The notes under the pieces: model-generated
Seen by the model: only the letters and a program-made list of their open reading frames with translations
Database searches by the model: none
Told to the model about the DNA's origin: nothing
DNA from: Bacteroidota bacterium
GTDB lineage: Bacteria > Bacteroidota > Bacteroidia > 2-12-FULL-35-15
Assembly: GCA_005772895.1 (NCBI GenBank)
Contig: SXIH01000065.1
Coordinates: 1 to 62,561, forward strand
Length of the DNA stretch: 62,561 nt
Direction of reading: 5' to 3'
Shown: piece by piece, positions 1-9,039 of the stretch
Layout of the letters: each line of letters begins with the position of its first letter
How positions within the stretch are numbered: position 1 is the stretch's first letter
Position numbers and translations under genes: made by a program

Positions 1-49
1 ACCCTCTGCTTGTAAGGCAGATGCTCTGAACCAGCTGAGCTAAGCTCCC
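1..49 (-). tRNA. tRNA-Val (anticodon TAC), 3' part cut by window edge
   Basis: On the minus strand the sequence starts GGGAGCTTAGCTCAGCTGG, a classic acceptor and D-arm, followed by an anticodon arm with loop CTTACAA. The anticodon is therefore TAC, which reads valine GTA/GTG codons. The variable region, T-arm and 3' acceptor strand lie outside the window. Confidence 0.9.
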
Positions 50-142
50 GAAAGCCATTTATTTCTAAATGGGGTGCAAATATAAATACTTTTTAGAAAG
101 GACAAAAGGTTTTATTCTTTTTTTTGGAAATAAATAAGGTAT

Positions 143-175
143 AAAAAAGACCCAAGCTAATAAACTTGAGGGTTT
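143..175 (-). terminator. probable intrinsic terminator of the 210-701 lipoprotein gene
   Basis: Read on the minus strand, an imperfect stem (ACCCTCAAG with CTTGGGTC, loop TTTATTAG) is followed by a run of T. It lies 35 bases after the stop codon of the minus-strand lipoprotein gene. Confidence 0.55.
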
Positions 176-209
176 CACACTTATTTACCTGAAAATAGAA
201 GGGAAGTGG

Positions 210-701
210 CTATCTGTGATAATAGTATTTCATGCCAAAAGTTGGAGTGTCTTCCGATACCTGTGAAAATACTAAGCTTGAAGAATTTAATGTTTTGATA
301 TAACAATTAAAACCGTATAAGTATTTTAGAGATTGACCGGATGATGTCTCAATACATTGCACTCCCCAATAGGTTGGTGGATTTGATGGAGATAGATTAT
401 TTCCATAATACAGATAATACAAAGGGCCGTGATAAGGGTTGTATGGTTCTGTTAGAATGCCATAAAAATCTGACTTAAAATCTATATAACCGCCAGCTAG
501 ATCAGGATCTGATAAACTGTCGTGAACTGAGTCTATAATTCCGCCTTCGTAATGTTCTGTTTTTTCCCAGTACCATTTTCCAGCAAGAGCATTTGTTACG
601 TCAGTATATTCCGTATCACTGACAGGTGTTGCTGGCTTTTCTTTTTTACAAGCTGAATTGAAGGTCAGAAAACAAATAAGCCATATGATTAGCTTTTTCA
701 T
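210..701 (-). CDS. hypothetical lipoprotein, 163 aa
   Basis: I do not recognise the family. The N-terminus MKKLIIWLICFLTFNSAC is a short lipoprotein signal with a lipobox ending at Cys18, followed by a Lys/Glu-rich tether (KKEKPATP), so the mature protein should be membrane-anchored and exposed to the periplasm or surface. The rest is rich in Tyr, Gly and Ser with no catalytic motif I can name; residues 40-90 (GKWYWEKTEHYEGG onwards) resemble the small lipocalin-like or META-type lipoproteins of Bacteroidota, but this is a guess. It starts 15 bases after the stop of the giant T9SS gene upstream on the same strand, so the two are probably co-transcribed. Confidence 0.7.
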   Translation of the reverse strand: MKKLIIWLICFLTFNSACKKEKPATPVSDTEYTDVTNALAGKWYWEKTEHYEGGIIDSVHDSLSDPDLAGGYIDFKSDFYGILTEPYNPYHGPLYYLYYGNNLSPSNPPTYWGVQCIETSSGQSLKYLYGFNCYIKTLNSSSLVFSQVSEDTPTFGMKYYYHR

Positions 702-716
702 TTGCAGAAATTTAAT

Positions 717-3700
717 TTACTTCACTATCGTCACAGTACCCAAATACTGCCTTCCAACACCTTGGAAATCTGTGAAATTAACTTTCCAAACGTATACTTC
801 TACTTGCACAACTTCCAAATCAGGATTGTTGTTGCGTCTTCCGTTCCAGCCTTTAGTAATGTCATCCGATCTGAAAACGTTTTCTCCCCAACGGTCGTAA
901 ATTCTCATTTCAAATGTTGAATAATCTATGCCTGTAGCATAAACCAGGAACTCATCATTCAGGCCGTTGTGGTTCGGTGAAAATGCATTTGGTGCATAGA
1001 ATGTGACAATTGGGTCAATAACTATATTGCCGTTTACTGTATCGCTACAACCAAAATTATTTGTTACAATTAATTGTACCGGATAAATACCTGTATCAGC
1101 ATAAACAAAATAAGTGTTTTGATTATTTGATGTTCCTAATGTTCCAAATGTCCATTCCCAATTATCAATTTGTCCCAATGAATTATCAGTAAAAGTGATA
1201 ACCGGATTTGTAATGCTGGTTGGTTGAGGACCTGCTGAATAAAGTGCAATTGGCTGTGAATGTATCGTTATCAATGCAAGTTGCGTTGACACTGCTGTAC
1301 AACCTGTTGCGTTCGTATAAGTTAAAGTAACATCGTAAGGACCGCCATCTACCAAATAAGTATAAGCAGGATTTGCAGCACTAGAAGTTCCACCATCACC
1401 AAAAGTCCATAGATATGTTCCTCCGGGTTGATCTACTGTGCTGGTAAATGTAATCGTAGTTGGCTCACAACCTTCTGTTAAATCCGACACAAAAGAAATA
1501 ATAGGTGTTGCCGCAACAACAATTAATGTAGTATCCACTGCACCACACAATCCGGTAATGGTATAAGTAATAATGTGAGAACCAGGCCCCGCTGTAGCCG
1601 GATCAAATACTCCGGTTGTAGCATTGGTAATTCCTGTTCCTGTCCATGTTCCACCAGGGTCAACAGCAGTTAAAGTAACAGCAGCAGCAGTTGTACAAAA
1701 CGGTCCTACCATACTTGTAATGGTTGCATTTAATTGTGAGGTAACAACAATCATTACTGTATCCTGCGCTGTACAAGGAGTTGTAATGTCATAAGTAATC
1801 ATGTGATTTCCTACACCTGCTGTAGCAGGATCAAATGTTCCGCCTGAAGCACTTGTTATTCCGGGACCTGACCAAGTTCCTCCTGCAGTTACTGCATTTA
1901 AAGTTATCGGAGCACCGCTGGCACACTGACTTCCAACAGGAGTAATTGTTGGATCTGGTTGAGGGATAACAACAATATTAATGGTGTCGGCACCTGTTCC
2001 ACAAGCACCACTCACAGCGTAAATAATTTGATGTGTTCCAACGCCCGCAGTTGCAGGATCAAATATTCCCAATGTAGTATTGGTAATTCCAGGTCCGGAA
2101 AATAATCCTGTTCCAAGTGGAACTGAAACCTGTAAAGTATCTGTACTACCATTTACACAATATGGTCCGGCAGGTGTAATTGTTAATGTACTGATGTTGA
2201 TTACAGTTACTGTAATTGTATCAGTATCAAAACAACCTCCTAAAATATCCGTTACTGTTACAATATAATCGGTTGTTGCAGCTGGAGTTCCGGTTGTGTT
2301 TTGAGATGTCGGACTAGCAATTGTTCCGCTTCCTGTAGTCCACAAATATGTATAGTTTGCAGGATTTGGAACAATAGAGCAATAATGAAACTGAATGTTC
2401 GGACGATTGTTTGTTTGAGTAATCCAGTTTGTTAAATCCGGACACATATCAAACGAATCGGTATAACTATACAAGCATGATGTAAATCCTGTAGTAGTGT
2501 ATTGTGAAATACAACTTGTAGTATAATTTGAATATGGTGGTCCTTCAGTGCTACAAACTTCTACAATGATATTTGAAATTCCATCCCATTCAAAAGCATT
2601 GCTTAGCACCATGGTGTTCCAACCAACAACAACGTTTACAGTTGATGGATTAAATACTTGTACCAAACCAAGTTCCCATGTTGTTCCCAATGCAGTTAAG
2701 TTGGTACAACCCATCTTAATAGTGAACTGATGGTAAACAGTAATTCCACTTATTGTTTGAACATTAAAATCGAGTTGATCAATTTTTCCTCCTGTTATTC
2801 CGGCAGCATTTAATTCAGCAGCAGTAAATAACATTTGATGTTTTGTAGAAGTATACCAGTTTCCAAAAATTGCCGGCCAGGTTGTAGAAGTATTTGTTCC
2901 TGTCCCTGTTCCAACAACTCCGGCAATAGAAGCTCCAGAACAACCACCTGTTGAACTTAATCCGCATGTAGGTGGAGTTGAACCTCCGTCAAATACGGTT
3001 GTTAAATTTGCTACACCACCAGCACAAAAAGAAGTATCGTTGTAAGCTGTAATTTGCGGAGAAAATGCAGGTGCTGCAAAAATAGAAACGGTTGTTTGCT
3101 GCACACATCCAAAAGGACTGGTAACTGTAACTGTATAAGTATAAGTTCCCGGAGCGATAAATGTTGCAATTGGATTAGCAATTGTTGCACTGCTTAAATT
3201 TGTTGCAGGTGTCCATAAAAAAGTATAAGCTCCTGCCGGTACTAATGTATTTACATCTAATTGAACAGGATCTTGTAAGCATGAGTTGGTTGAACTTTGG
3301 GTTACGTTGTAAGTAAAACTTGGAACAACAAATACTGTAACGGTATCTATGTTATCGCAGGTTCCACTTAAGTTACTTACTACTTCATAAGTTGTAGTAG
3401 AAGTAGGTGATGCAACAGGATTAGCACAAGGATTACAAGAAAAATTTCCAGGAGTCATTGGCGGCCCCGATACAACCGACCAATTAAAAATACTTCCTCC
3501 ATAAGCGTTTAATGCTGCAGTTTGTGTTCCGCATATCGTTATATCCGGACTAGCAGTTGTAGCATCTAAAATATTTACGTTGTATACAAATACTTGTTGA
3601 CCTTGAATAGGACAAGCGCCATCTTGAATGGTGATGGTGAATGTTAAGTTTTGTCCCATCGTTCCTGCAGGCGAACACCAACTAACATCCAATGTCAATG

Positions 3701-4739
3701 GGTTTGTTCCTGTTGAGGTGATTGTCGCTCCAGGTAATGCTGTAGCAATGTTTGATATATAAGTTAAAATATCTGCTGCATCGGCATCAGTATATGTTGC
3801 TGTAAAATTGAAACAATTTCCTGCACACATTTCAATGCTATACGGTCCGGTTTGAACTGCATTTCCGCTAAAGCTGGTGATAGCACCACCGGTAGGAGCA
3901 GGCACAACGTTAGTACAATTTTGCACAACAAACTGAATGTCGCGCATTACAGTTCCAACAAGGTTTCCGGCTGCATCGTATTCCTGAACTAAAATGGCTA
4001 CCACAAAATTTCCTAACATTCCCGGAGTAAAAGTTACTAAACCAGTAACCGGGTCAATTGTAATTCCGGGGATTGGAGAGGTTCCAGAATAACCTGCTGC
4101 ATAAGTAACAGGAACACCAGCTGCATCTAATGCAGGAATCAAAGAATAAAAAAGAGAATCGCCATCTGGTTCAACAACTCCGTAACTGTAATTTACTGTT
4201 TGTCCTAAACATACATATGGAATAGGTTGTGCAGTAAATTGCGGAGAGCTGTTGCAAAGAGCAGTTCCACTATTTAATGTTGCCTCAATATAGTAATTGA
4301 AACTTGTAACATTAGTAATTGCACTGTTTCTGCAGCAAGTCGACCAGCTCATTGTCCACGTATCACATGGAGGTGCAAGTGTCACAATTCCTGTATAACT
4401 GAACAACCACATACCGGGTAATGTTCCGCCATTACATGTACTATTTGGTAAAGATGCCGGACAAAGTTGTGAAATTTCTAATCCGCTTGTAGTGGCTGCG
4501 GTAACTGGAGCGGTAAGTGTAGCGCTTCCTCCGCAAGTACTGGTGAAATTAATTATTTGTGAGGCTCCGGGATTAAATCCTAAACAGTCGACAAATAAAT
4601 TCAAATTGATTTGATATTGATTTCCTCCTAAACAAGTGTAAGTAATTTCTCCTCCCGCAATGTGTGATGCGTTTGTATTCTTAGGAGCAATGCTCAAAAG
4701 GGTTGTAATTACGGCAAAAGCGATTATTTTTTTAAACAT
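717..4739 (-). CDS. giant secreted protein with PKD/Ig-like repeats and T9SS type B (gliding-motility C-terminal) sorting domain, 1340 aa
   Basis: Signal peptide (about residues 1-24) is followed by a domain starting SHIAGGEITYTCLGGNQYQI that is common at the N-terminus of large Bacteroidota surface proteins. Central parts hold Cys-containing Ig-like segments, including three consecutive repeats of about 80 residues with the signature GPGIT...FDPATAGVG.H.ITY (residues about 880-1110). A PKD domain with YLWTFGDGG follows near residue 1150. The C-terminus (FYAPNAFSPNHNGLNDEF, then YDRWGENVF and a final VTIVK) is a type B T9SS/CHU C-terminal domain, so the protein should cross the outer membrane and be released or attached at the surface. 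A role in adhesion or gliding is inferred from family context only. A TAATTTTG-like -7 box lies upstream around 4810-4830 but no good -33 partner was seen. Confidence 0.9.
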   Translation of the reverse strand: MFKKIIAFAVITTLLSIAPKNTNASHIAGGEITYTCLGGNQYQINLNLFVDCLGFNPGASQIINFTSTCGGSATLTAPVTAATTSGLEISQLCPASLPNSTCNGGTLPGMWLFSYTGIVTLAPPCDTWTMSWSTCCRNSAITNVTSFNYYIEATLNSGTALCNSSPQFTAQPIPYVCLGQTVNYSYGVVEPDGDSLFYSLIPALDAAGVPVTYAAGYSGTSPIPGITIDPVTGLVTFTPGMLGNFVVAILVQEYDAAGNLVGTVMRDIQFVVQNCTNVVPAPTGGAITSFSGNAVQTGPYSIEMCAGNCFNFTATYTDADAADILTYISNIATALPGATITSTGTNPLTLDVSWCSPAGTMGQNLTFTITIQDGACPIQGQQVFVYNVNILDATTASPDITICGTQTAALNAYGGSIFNWSVVSGPPMTPGNFSCNPCANPVASPTSTTTYEVVSNLSGTCDNIDTVTVFVVPSFTYNVTQSSTNSCLQDPVQLDVNTLVPAGAYTFLWTPATNLSSATIANPIATFIAPGTYTYTVTVTSPFGCVQQTTVSIFAAPAFSPQITAYNDTSFCAGGVANLTTVFDGGSTPPTCGLSSTGGCSGASIAGVVGTGTGTNTSTTWPAIFGNWYTSTKHQMLFTAAELNAAGITGGKIDQLDFNVQTISGITVYHQFTIKMGCTNLTALGTTWELGLVQVFNPSTVNVVVGWNTMVLSNAFEWDGISNIIVEVCSTEGPPYSNYTTSCISQYTTTGFTSCLYSYTDSFDMCPDLTNWITQTNNRPNIQFHYCSIVPNPANYTYLWTTGSGTIASPTSQNTTGTPAATTDYIVTVTDILGGCFDTDTITVTVINISTLTITPAGPYCVNGSTDTLQVSVPLGTGLFSGPGITNTTLGIFDPATAGVGTHQIIYAVSGACGTGADTINIVVIPQPDPTITPVGSQCASGAPITLNAVTAGGTWSGPGITSASGGTFDPATAGVGNHMITYDITTPCTAQDTVMIVVTSQLNATITSMVGPFCTTAAAVTLTAVDPGGTWTGTGITNATTGVFDPATAGPGSHIITYTITGLCGAVDTTLIVVAATPIISFVSDLTEGCEPTTITFTSTVDQPGGTYLWTFGDGGTSSAANPAYTYLVDGGPYDVTLTYTNATGCTAVSTQLALITIHSQPIALYSAGPQPTSITNPVITFTDNSLGQIDNWEWTFGTLGTSNNQNTYFVYADTGIYPVQLIVTNNFGCSDTVNGNIVIDPIVTFYAPNAFSPNHNGLNDEFLVYATGIDYSTFEMRIYDRWGENVFRSDDITKGWNGRRNNNPDLEVVQVEVYVWKVNFTDFQGVGRQYLGTVTIVK

Positions 4740-4968
4740 CTTTCAAAAATTAAGAGAGAATGTGTTTCAACTATTTCAAAATTAATATCTTATTTAGAGT
4801 AATCGAGGTGCAAAATTACGACAAAATTAGTACTTGTTGCCTTATTTTTATCGACAAAACTATTTTTATATTCGATAAACCTTGCTCTTATTAGATGTTC
4901 TTTTTTAGATTTAGGTTGCATCAAATGGAACTATTTTCGATTCATTTATTTTGGATTAAATTTACACT

Positions 4969-5754
4969 GTGAAAAAACTCCAGTTGATATGTAACTATCT
5001 GATTTATAGGTTAAAATCTAAGAACGAGCATGGTGTGCATTCTCCTTTTGTTTACGATTTGCTTTTAAGTACAATTTACAATAAGAAAAACTTCTACGTT
5101 TATTTACAGATAGAGAAATTAAGAACTACACTTTCACTGTCGAATCAAAAGGTAGTATGTGTTGATTTGGGTGCTGGTTCAAAAGTAAATAACAGTTCAA
5201 AAAAATCTGTTCAAACAATCTTAAGTTCGGCTGCCAAATCTCCCAAATATGCTCAGCTATTATTTCGATTGGTGAATCATTTCCAGCCTGCTACAATTTT
5301 AGAATTAGGAACTTCATTGGGAATAAGTTCGGCATACATGGCAGCAGCCAATTCTAAATCAAAACTAATAACTATTGAAGGTTGTGAGGAAGTTGCAAAA
5401 GTTGCGAAAGAGAGTTTTCAAAAATTAGAATTAAAAAATATCGAACAAGTGGTAGGAAATTTTGATGAGGTGTTACCCGGTGTTTTGAAAAATATCAATC
5501 AACTCGATTTTGTTTTTTTCGATGGAAACCACCGGAAGGCTCCTACTCTTAAGTATTTTTCACAATGCTTGGAAAAAGCAAACGAAAAAAGTGTTTTTGT
5601 TTTCGATGATATTTATTGGTCGACCGAGATGAAGGAAGCTTGGGAAGAAATAAAAAATAATGAAAAAGTAACTGTTACTCTTGATTTGTTTTTTTTAGGA
5701 ATTGTTTTTTTTAGGAAAGAACAAGTAAAACAAAATTTTATAATCCGATATTAG
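4969..5754 (+). CDS. class I SAM-dependent methyltransferase, 261 aa
   Basis: Residues about 105-120 contain ILELGTSLGISSAYMA, the glycine-rich motif I that binds S-adenosylmethionine. It is followed by an acidic strand end (KLITIEG) and LDFVFFDGNHRKAPT, the pattern of O-methyltransferases of the Methyltransf_24/catechol-OMT type. The N-terminus (LKSKNEHGVHSPFVYDLL) is typical of a Bacteroidota-specific group whose substrate is unknown to me. The start is GTG at 4969, preceded by an AT-rich region; no upstream in-frame ATG fits better. The gene stands alone on the plus strand, followed immediately by a pair of inverted repeats (5757-5911). Confidence 0.85.
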   Translation: MKKLQLICNYLIYRLKSKNEHGVHSPFVYDLLLSTIYNKKNFYVYLQIEKLRTTLSLSNQKVVCVDLGAGSKVNNSSKKSVQTILSSAAKSPKYAQLLFRLVNHFQPATILELGTSLGISSAYMAAANSKSKLITIEGCEEVAKVAKESFQKLELKNIEQVVGNFDEVLPGVLKNINQLDFVFFDGNHRKAPTLKYFSQCLEKANEKSVFVFDDIYWSTEMKEAWEEIKNNEKVTVTLDLFFLGIVFFRKEQVKQNFIIRY

Positions 5755-5756
5755 CA

Positions 5757-5911
5757 CTACGAATTACGAATTTTAGCGAATTACGAATATGTATACACAA
5801 TTTGATAATTTGCGTTTTGGCTGTTTATTATTTGTAATTTTGTTGTCAATAGTAATAGCTAATCTTTTTTATGTCAAATTTCGTAATTCGTTTTTTATTC
5901 GTAATTCGTAG
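5757..5911. repeat. 155-bp element with ~31-bp terminal inverted repeats of the ATTCGTAATTCG family
   Basis: The left arm (5757-5788) reads CTACGAATTACGAAT, a 5-base spacer, then CGAATTACGAAT; the right arm (5879-5911) is its reverse complement with only the AT-rich spacer differing. The internal 90 bases are AT-rich, code for nothing, and contain TTTG (5809-5812) and TAATTTTG (5835-5842) 22 bases apart, a possible promoter facing the ABC transporter gene. A third copy of the arm occurs at 34272-34304. The arrangement is MITE-like but no target-site duplication was identified. Confidence 0.75.
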
Positions 5912-5932
5912 GAACAAAAGTCATTAATTTGC

Positions 5933-6652
5933 ATGAAATCTATAATAGAATTATCAAATATTGCTAAAGCCTATAAAATTGGGTCGGAAGAAATTCATGC
6001 CTTGGTTTCTGTTTCATTGGAAATCTACAAAAATGAATATGTTGCATTGATGGGTCCATCGGGTAGTGGAAAATCTACATTGATGAATATTTTGGGATGT
6101 TTGGATAGTCCATCCAGCGGAGAATATATTTTAAATAATATAGCCGTAGCAAAAATGTTGGACAATGATTTAGCAGAAGTCCGTAATAAAGAAATTGGAT
6201 TTGTGTTTCAGTCATTTAATTTGTTGCCACGATCAACTGCTTTGGATAATGTGATTCTTCCTTTGATTTATGCGGGATACAGTAAAGCTGAAAGAATAAA
6301 AAGAGGAAAAGAAGTATTGGAGCAAGTTGGATTAGGAGATAGAATTATGCATCGTCCGAATGAACTTTCTGGTGGACAACGTCAGCGAGTTGCAATTGCG
6401 CGGGCATTGGTAAATAATCCGGCAATCATATTAGCCGATGAGCCAACCGGAAATTTGGATTCAAAAACATCTGTAGAAATTATGGGTTTGTTTGAAGAAA
6501 TTCATAAAAATGGAAATACGATTATTGTAGTAACACACGAAGAAGATATTGCTCAACATGCACATCGTATTGTAAGATTAAAAGATGGAGTAGTGGAGAG
6601 AGATTATAAAAATGAAAATATTACAACTGTTTTAAGTAGAACAACTGCATAA
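5933..6652 (+). CDS. ABC transporter ATP-binding protein, MacB/LolD/FtsE-type, 239 aa
   Basis: A complete ATPase: Walker [10 protein letters not shown] (about residues 41-49), Q-loop region [18 protein letters not shown], signature [15 protein letters not shown], Walker [14 protein letters not shown] and the switch His in VTHEED. The FNLLPR...NV.LPL stretch and [10 protein letters not shown] are hallmarks of the MacB/LolD family, which power lipoprotein release, peptide/drug efflux or cell-division-linked systems with a FtsX/MacB-fold permease. No permease gene is adjacent, so its membrane partner and substrate cannot be named. It ends one base before the adenosyltransferase gene, so the two are translationally close and probably one operon, though a functional link is not obvious. 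Confidence 0.92.
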   Translation: MKSIIELSNIAKAYKIGSEEIHALVSVSLEIYKNEYVALMGPSGSGKSTLMNILGCLDSPSSGEYILNNIAVAKMLDNDLAEVRNKEIGFVFQSFNLLPRSTALDNVILPLIYAGYSKAERIKRGKEVLEQVGLGDRIMHRPNELSGGQRQRVAIARALVNNPAIILADEPTGNLDSKTSVEIMGLFEEIHKNGNTIIVVTHEEDIAQHAHRIVRLKDGVVERDYKNENITTVLSRTTA

Positions 6653-6653
6653 G

Positions 6654-7208
6654 ATGACAATGAAAATCTATACAAAAACAGGCGACAAAGGTCAAACTTC
6701 TTTGATAGGCGGAACGCGTGTTCCTAAGCATCATATTCGTATTGAATCGTATGGAACGGTGGATGAATTAAATTCCTATATCGGATTGATTCGTGATCAA
6801 CAAATTGACGAACATTCAAAAACTATTTTAATTGAAATTCAAGACCGCCTGTTTACTATTGGTTCTTCATTGGCTTCGGACCCCGAAAAATCCAAGATGA
6901 AAATCCCTGATTTAAAAGAATCGGATATCGAATTGTTGGAAAAAGAAATGGATGAAATGGATAAAACCTTGCCTGAAATGAAATCGTTTGTATTGCCGGG
7001 AGGACATACAACAGTTTCTTATTGTCACCTTGCCCGTTGTGTTTGTCGCAGAGCCGAGCGATTGACAATCCATCTTTCGGAAGATAGTTTTGTTGCCGAT
7101 TTAGTAATAAAATACCTCAACAGATTAAGCGATTATTTATTTGTTCTTTCCCGAAAACTTAGCCAGGATTTGAATGCTAAGGAAATTCCTTGGAAACCAA
7201 GAATGTGA
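6654..7208 (+). CDS. cob(I)alamin adenosyltransferase, PduO type, 184 aa
   Basis: Transfers adenosyl from ATP to cob(I)alamin to make coenzyme B12 in the cytoplasm. The N-terminal KIYTKTGDKGQTSLIGG is the conserved ATP-binding segment of the PduO/MMAB family, and VLPGGHTTVSYCHLARCVCRRAER (about residues 115-140) is the family's second signature. The length matches family members (about 180-190). Two start codons are possible, ATG at 6654 or the ATG two codons later at 6660, which gives the usual MKIYTKTGDKG start. The gene lies one base after the ABC ATPase gene. No cobalamin riboswitch was seen upstream. Confidence 0.93.
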   Translation: MTMKIYTKTGDKGQTSLIGGTRVPKHHIRIESYGTVDELNSYIGLIRDQQIDEHSKTILIEIQDRLFTIGSSLASDPEKSKMKIPDLKESDIELLEKEMDEMDKTLPEMKSFVLPGGHTTVSYCHLARCVCRRAERLTIHLSEDSFVADLVIKYLNRLSDYLFVLSRKLSQDLNAKEIPWKPRM

Positions 7209-7217
7209 TGCGTAAGC

Positions 7218-7262
7218 GTCATCCCGTGCTGTCACCCTGAGCGTAGTCGAATGGGCGGGATC
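7218..7262. repeat. short dispersed repeat, GTCATCCCG...TGAGCGTAGTCGA family
   Basis: Directly after the adenosyltransferase stop codon. It contains GTCATCCCG (7218-7226) and CACCCTGAGCGTAGTCGAAT (around 7232-7251), closing with CGGGAT (7257-7262). Related sequence occurs at 14044-14094, 15000-15058 and 57527-57571. Confidence 0.65.
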
Positions 7263-7363
7263 TACATGTTAGAAATTTTAAAGTTTATACCCGCAAATAA
7301 CCCTCCTTCACCCTTCTAAAACCCTTTATTAACAGGTGTTTATTAAAAAATATACTTTGTTCC

Positions 7364-7393
7364 TTTGATTAGTGGAATTAATTTTTACTTTTG
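7364..7393 (+). promoter_or_regulatory. Bacteroidota-type promoter for the DUF2795 gene
   Basis: TTTG at 7364-7367, an 18-base spacer, then TACTTTTG at 7386-7393. This matches the Bacteroidota housekeeping consensus TTTG / TAnnTTTG and would give a leader of roughly 85 bases before the ATG at 7488. Confidence 0.65.
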
Positions 7394-7487
7394 CAGAAAT
7401 ATCGACTGATAATAAAAAAAGAATAAAAATTTATTTCAGAATGTAACAACTAAAAAGTTTTTGCGTTCTACCTTTAAAACGAACAAA

Positions 7488-7709
7488 ATGTACTGGACAC
7501 TCGAATTAGCAAAAAACCTAGAAGATGCACCTTGGCCGGCATCTAAAGATGAATTAATTGACTTTGCAATCCGTTCCGGAGCACCAATGGAAGTGATTGA
7601 AAATCTTCAGGAGATTGAAGATGAAGGGGAGATTTATGAATCCATTGAAGAGATATGGCCTGATTATCCTACTAAAGAAGATTTCTTCTTCAACGAAGAT
7701 GAATATTAA
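7488..7709 (+). CDS. DUF2795 family small protein, 73 aa
   Basis: The product (MYWTLELAKNLEDAPWPASK...) fits the DUF2795 family of small acidic cytoplasmic proteins conserved across Bacteroidota, whose function is unknown. It is acidic, especially at its C-terminus (EEIWPDYPTKEDFFFNEDEY). I choose the ATG at 7488 over an in-frame TTG at 7461 because MYWTLELA is the family's usual beginning. The gene is monocistronic: it has its own promoter (7364-7393) and a strong terminator starting two bases after its stop. Confidence 0.88.
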   Translation: MYWTLELAKNLEDAPWPASKDELIDFAIRSGAPMEVIENLQEIEDEGEIYESIEEIWPDYPTKEDFFFNEDEY

Positions 7710-7710
7710 T

Positions 7711-7746
7711 AAAAAAACCCCGAACGCTTGTCTCGGGGTTTTTTAT
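7711..7746. terminator. bidirectional intrinsic terminator
   Basis: AAAAAAACCCCGA and TCGGGGTTTTTT form a GC-rich hairpin flanked by A and T runs, between the DUF2795 gene (plus) and the histidine kinase gene (minus). Confidence 0.9.
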
Positions 7747-7786
7747 TGGGATGTTGTTAGTTTTTTACCTTTTGTTTTCTGCTCGA

Positions 7787-9037
7787 TTAAAAGTATAATT
7801 CTATAGTATGCACCTTCTGTTCACATTTATATTCAATTTTAATTGAGTATTTATCGCAAATTTCTTTTACAATTGCTAAACCCAATCCAATTGATTCAGC
7901 CGAAGCTTCGTTTTTATGAAAACGATTAAATAATGCTTGCGTGTTTTCTATATTGCTATCACTTGTATTTGAAATGGAAAACAAATGTTGCGATAAATCA
8001 ATTTTTATCGTGCCATCTTTCACATTGTGTCTGATTGCATTTTGAATCAAATTGCTGATTAAGATTTCTGCCAAAATCGGATTCATTTTTATTTTTAATT
8101 CGGAAGAATAGTTTTTTTCAATTTTAATATTCTTTATTTCTGCCAGGCCTTCAAAATGTTCCAATGTCTTTTCAATAAATGACATAAATCCAATTGTTTC
8201 AATCTCCTTAAACTGATTGTTCTCAATTTTAGAAAGCAATAGCAATGCTTTGTTTAAAGCAGATAGTTTGTTGCTAGCATTGTATGCAGCTTGAATAATT
8301 TGTATGTCACTTTCATTCAAGTTTTTTGATTGAATCAAAAGTTCAATTTTAGATTTTATAACCGCTAATGGTGTTTGAATTTCATGCGATGCATTTTCAA
8401 TGAATTGTTTTTGATTAATAAAATCCTCGTGCATTTTTTTTGTCATTGCTGTTAAAGTGGTATTCAACTCTGAAAACTCCTTTATATTAACGTTAGCAAA
8501 TTTTTCTGTTTCTTCAGTAATCTTATAATTCGTTAGTTGTTCCAATGTTTGATAAAATGGCTTCCATAATTTTTTTGAAACATACCAATTAATCAGAAAA
8601 AATCCTGCTAATAAAATCACAAACAAAATAATTACCGGGTAGAGAATACTGGATATTAAATCATCCGATTCGATATATGACCTGAGTACAAAAACTTCGA
8701 GATTCGTGTCTCCATTATTTATAATGGTTGTCAATCCTCTGAATGGCAAAATTTCCTGCTCTGTCTTGTCATAAATAGTCGTGTCAAAAAAACGAATGGA
8801 GGATTCTTTTATAATTCCATTGAATAATCTAAAGTGAATTTCATCATCCTGAAGAGCTGTATAATCAATTCCGGATTTCAATTTTTGTTCCAGCTCTGTT
8901 TTTTCTTTCAATAAGGATTCATCCAGATTGTCAATAATTTCTGAAGAAATAAGATAATATAGAAATGCGGAACATATTGCAAAAACAGGTAATGCAAACA
9001 GTAAATAATAAATACTGGTTTTGTTTAATAGTTTCAT
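7787..9037 (-). CDS. two-component sensor histidine kinase, 416 aa
   Basis: Membrane kinase: transmembrane helix at about residues 9-30, a periplasmic loop of about 100 residues, a second helix at about 131-150, then a linker. The dimerisation box FIENASHEIQTPLAV places the phospho-acceptor at His218. The HATPase domain has the N-box LISNLIQNAIRHN and the G2 box SIGLGLAIVK. The usual DxGxG G1 motif is replaced by ISNTSDSN, a variant seen in a Bacteroidota subgroup of these kinases. It starts two bases after the stop of the response-regulator gene, so the two form an operon and a cognate pair. The signal is not predictable. Confidence 0.93.
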   Translation of the reverse strand: MKLLNKTSIYYLLFALPVFAICSAFLYYLISSEIIDNLDESLLKEKTELEQKLKSGIDYTALQDDEIHFRLFNGIIKESSIRFFDTTIYDKTEQEILPFRGLTTIINNGDTNLEVFVLRSYIESDDLISSILYPVIILFVILLAGFFLINWYVSKKLWKPFYQTLEQLTNYKITEETEKFANVNIKEFSELNTTLTAMTKKMHEDFINQKQFIENASHEIQTPLAVIKSKIELLIQSKNLNESDIQIIQAAYNASNKLSALNKALLLLSKIENNQFKEIETIGFMSFIEKTLEHFEGLAEIKNIKIEKNYSSELKIKMNPILAEILISNLIQNAIRHNVKDGTIKIDLSQHLFSISNTSDSNIENTQALFNRFHKNEASAESIGLGLAIVKEICDKYSIKIEYKCEQKVHTIELYF

Positions 9038-9039
9038 TT

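Noticed and set aside
5912..6660. Cobalamin riboswitch controlling the adenosyltransferase
   Set aside because: The gene directly abuts the ABC ATPase gene, and no B12-box-like structured leader is seen upstream of either.
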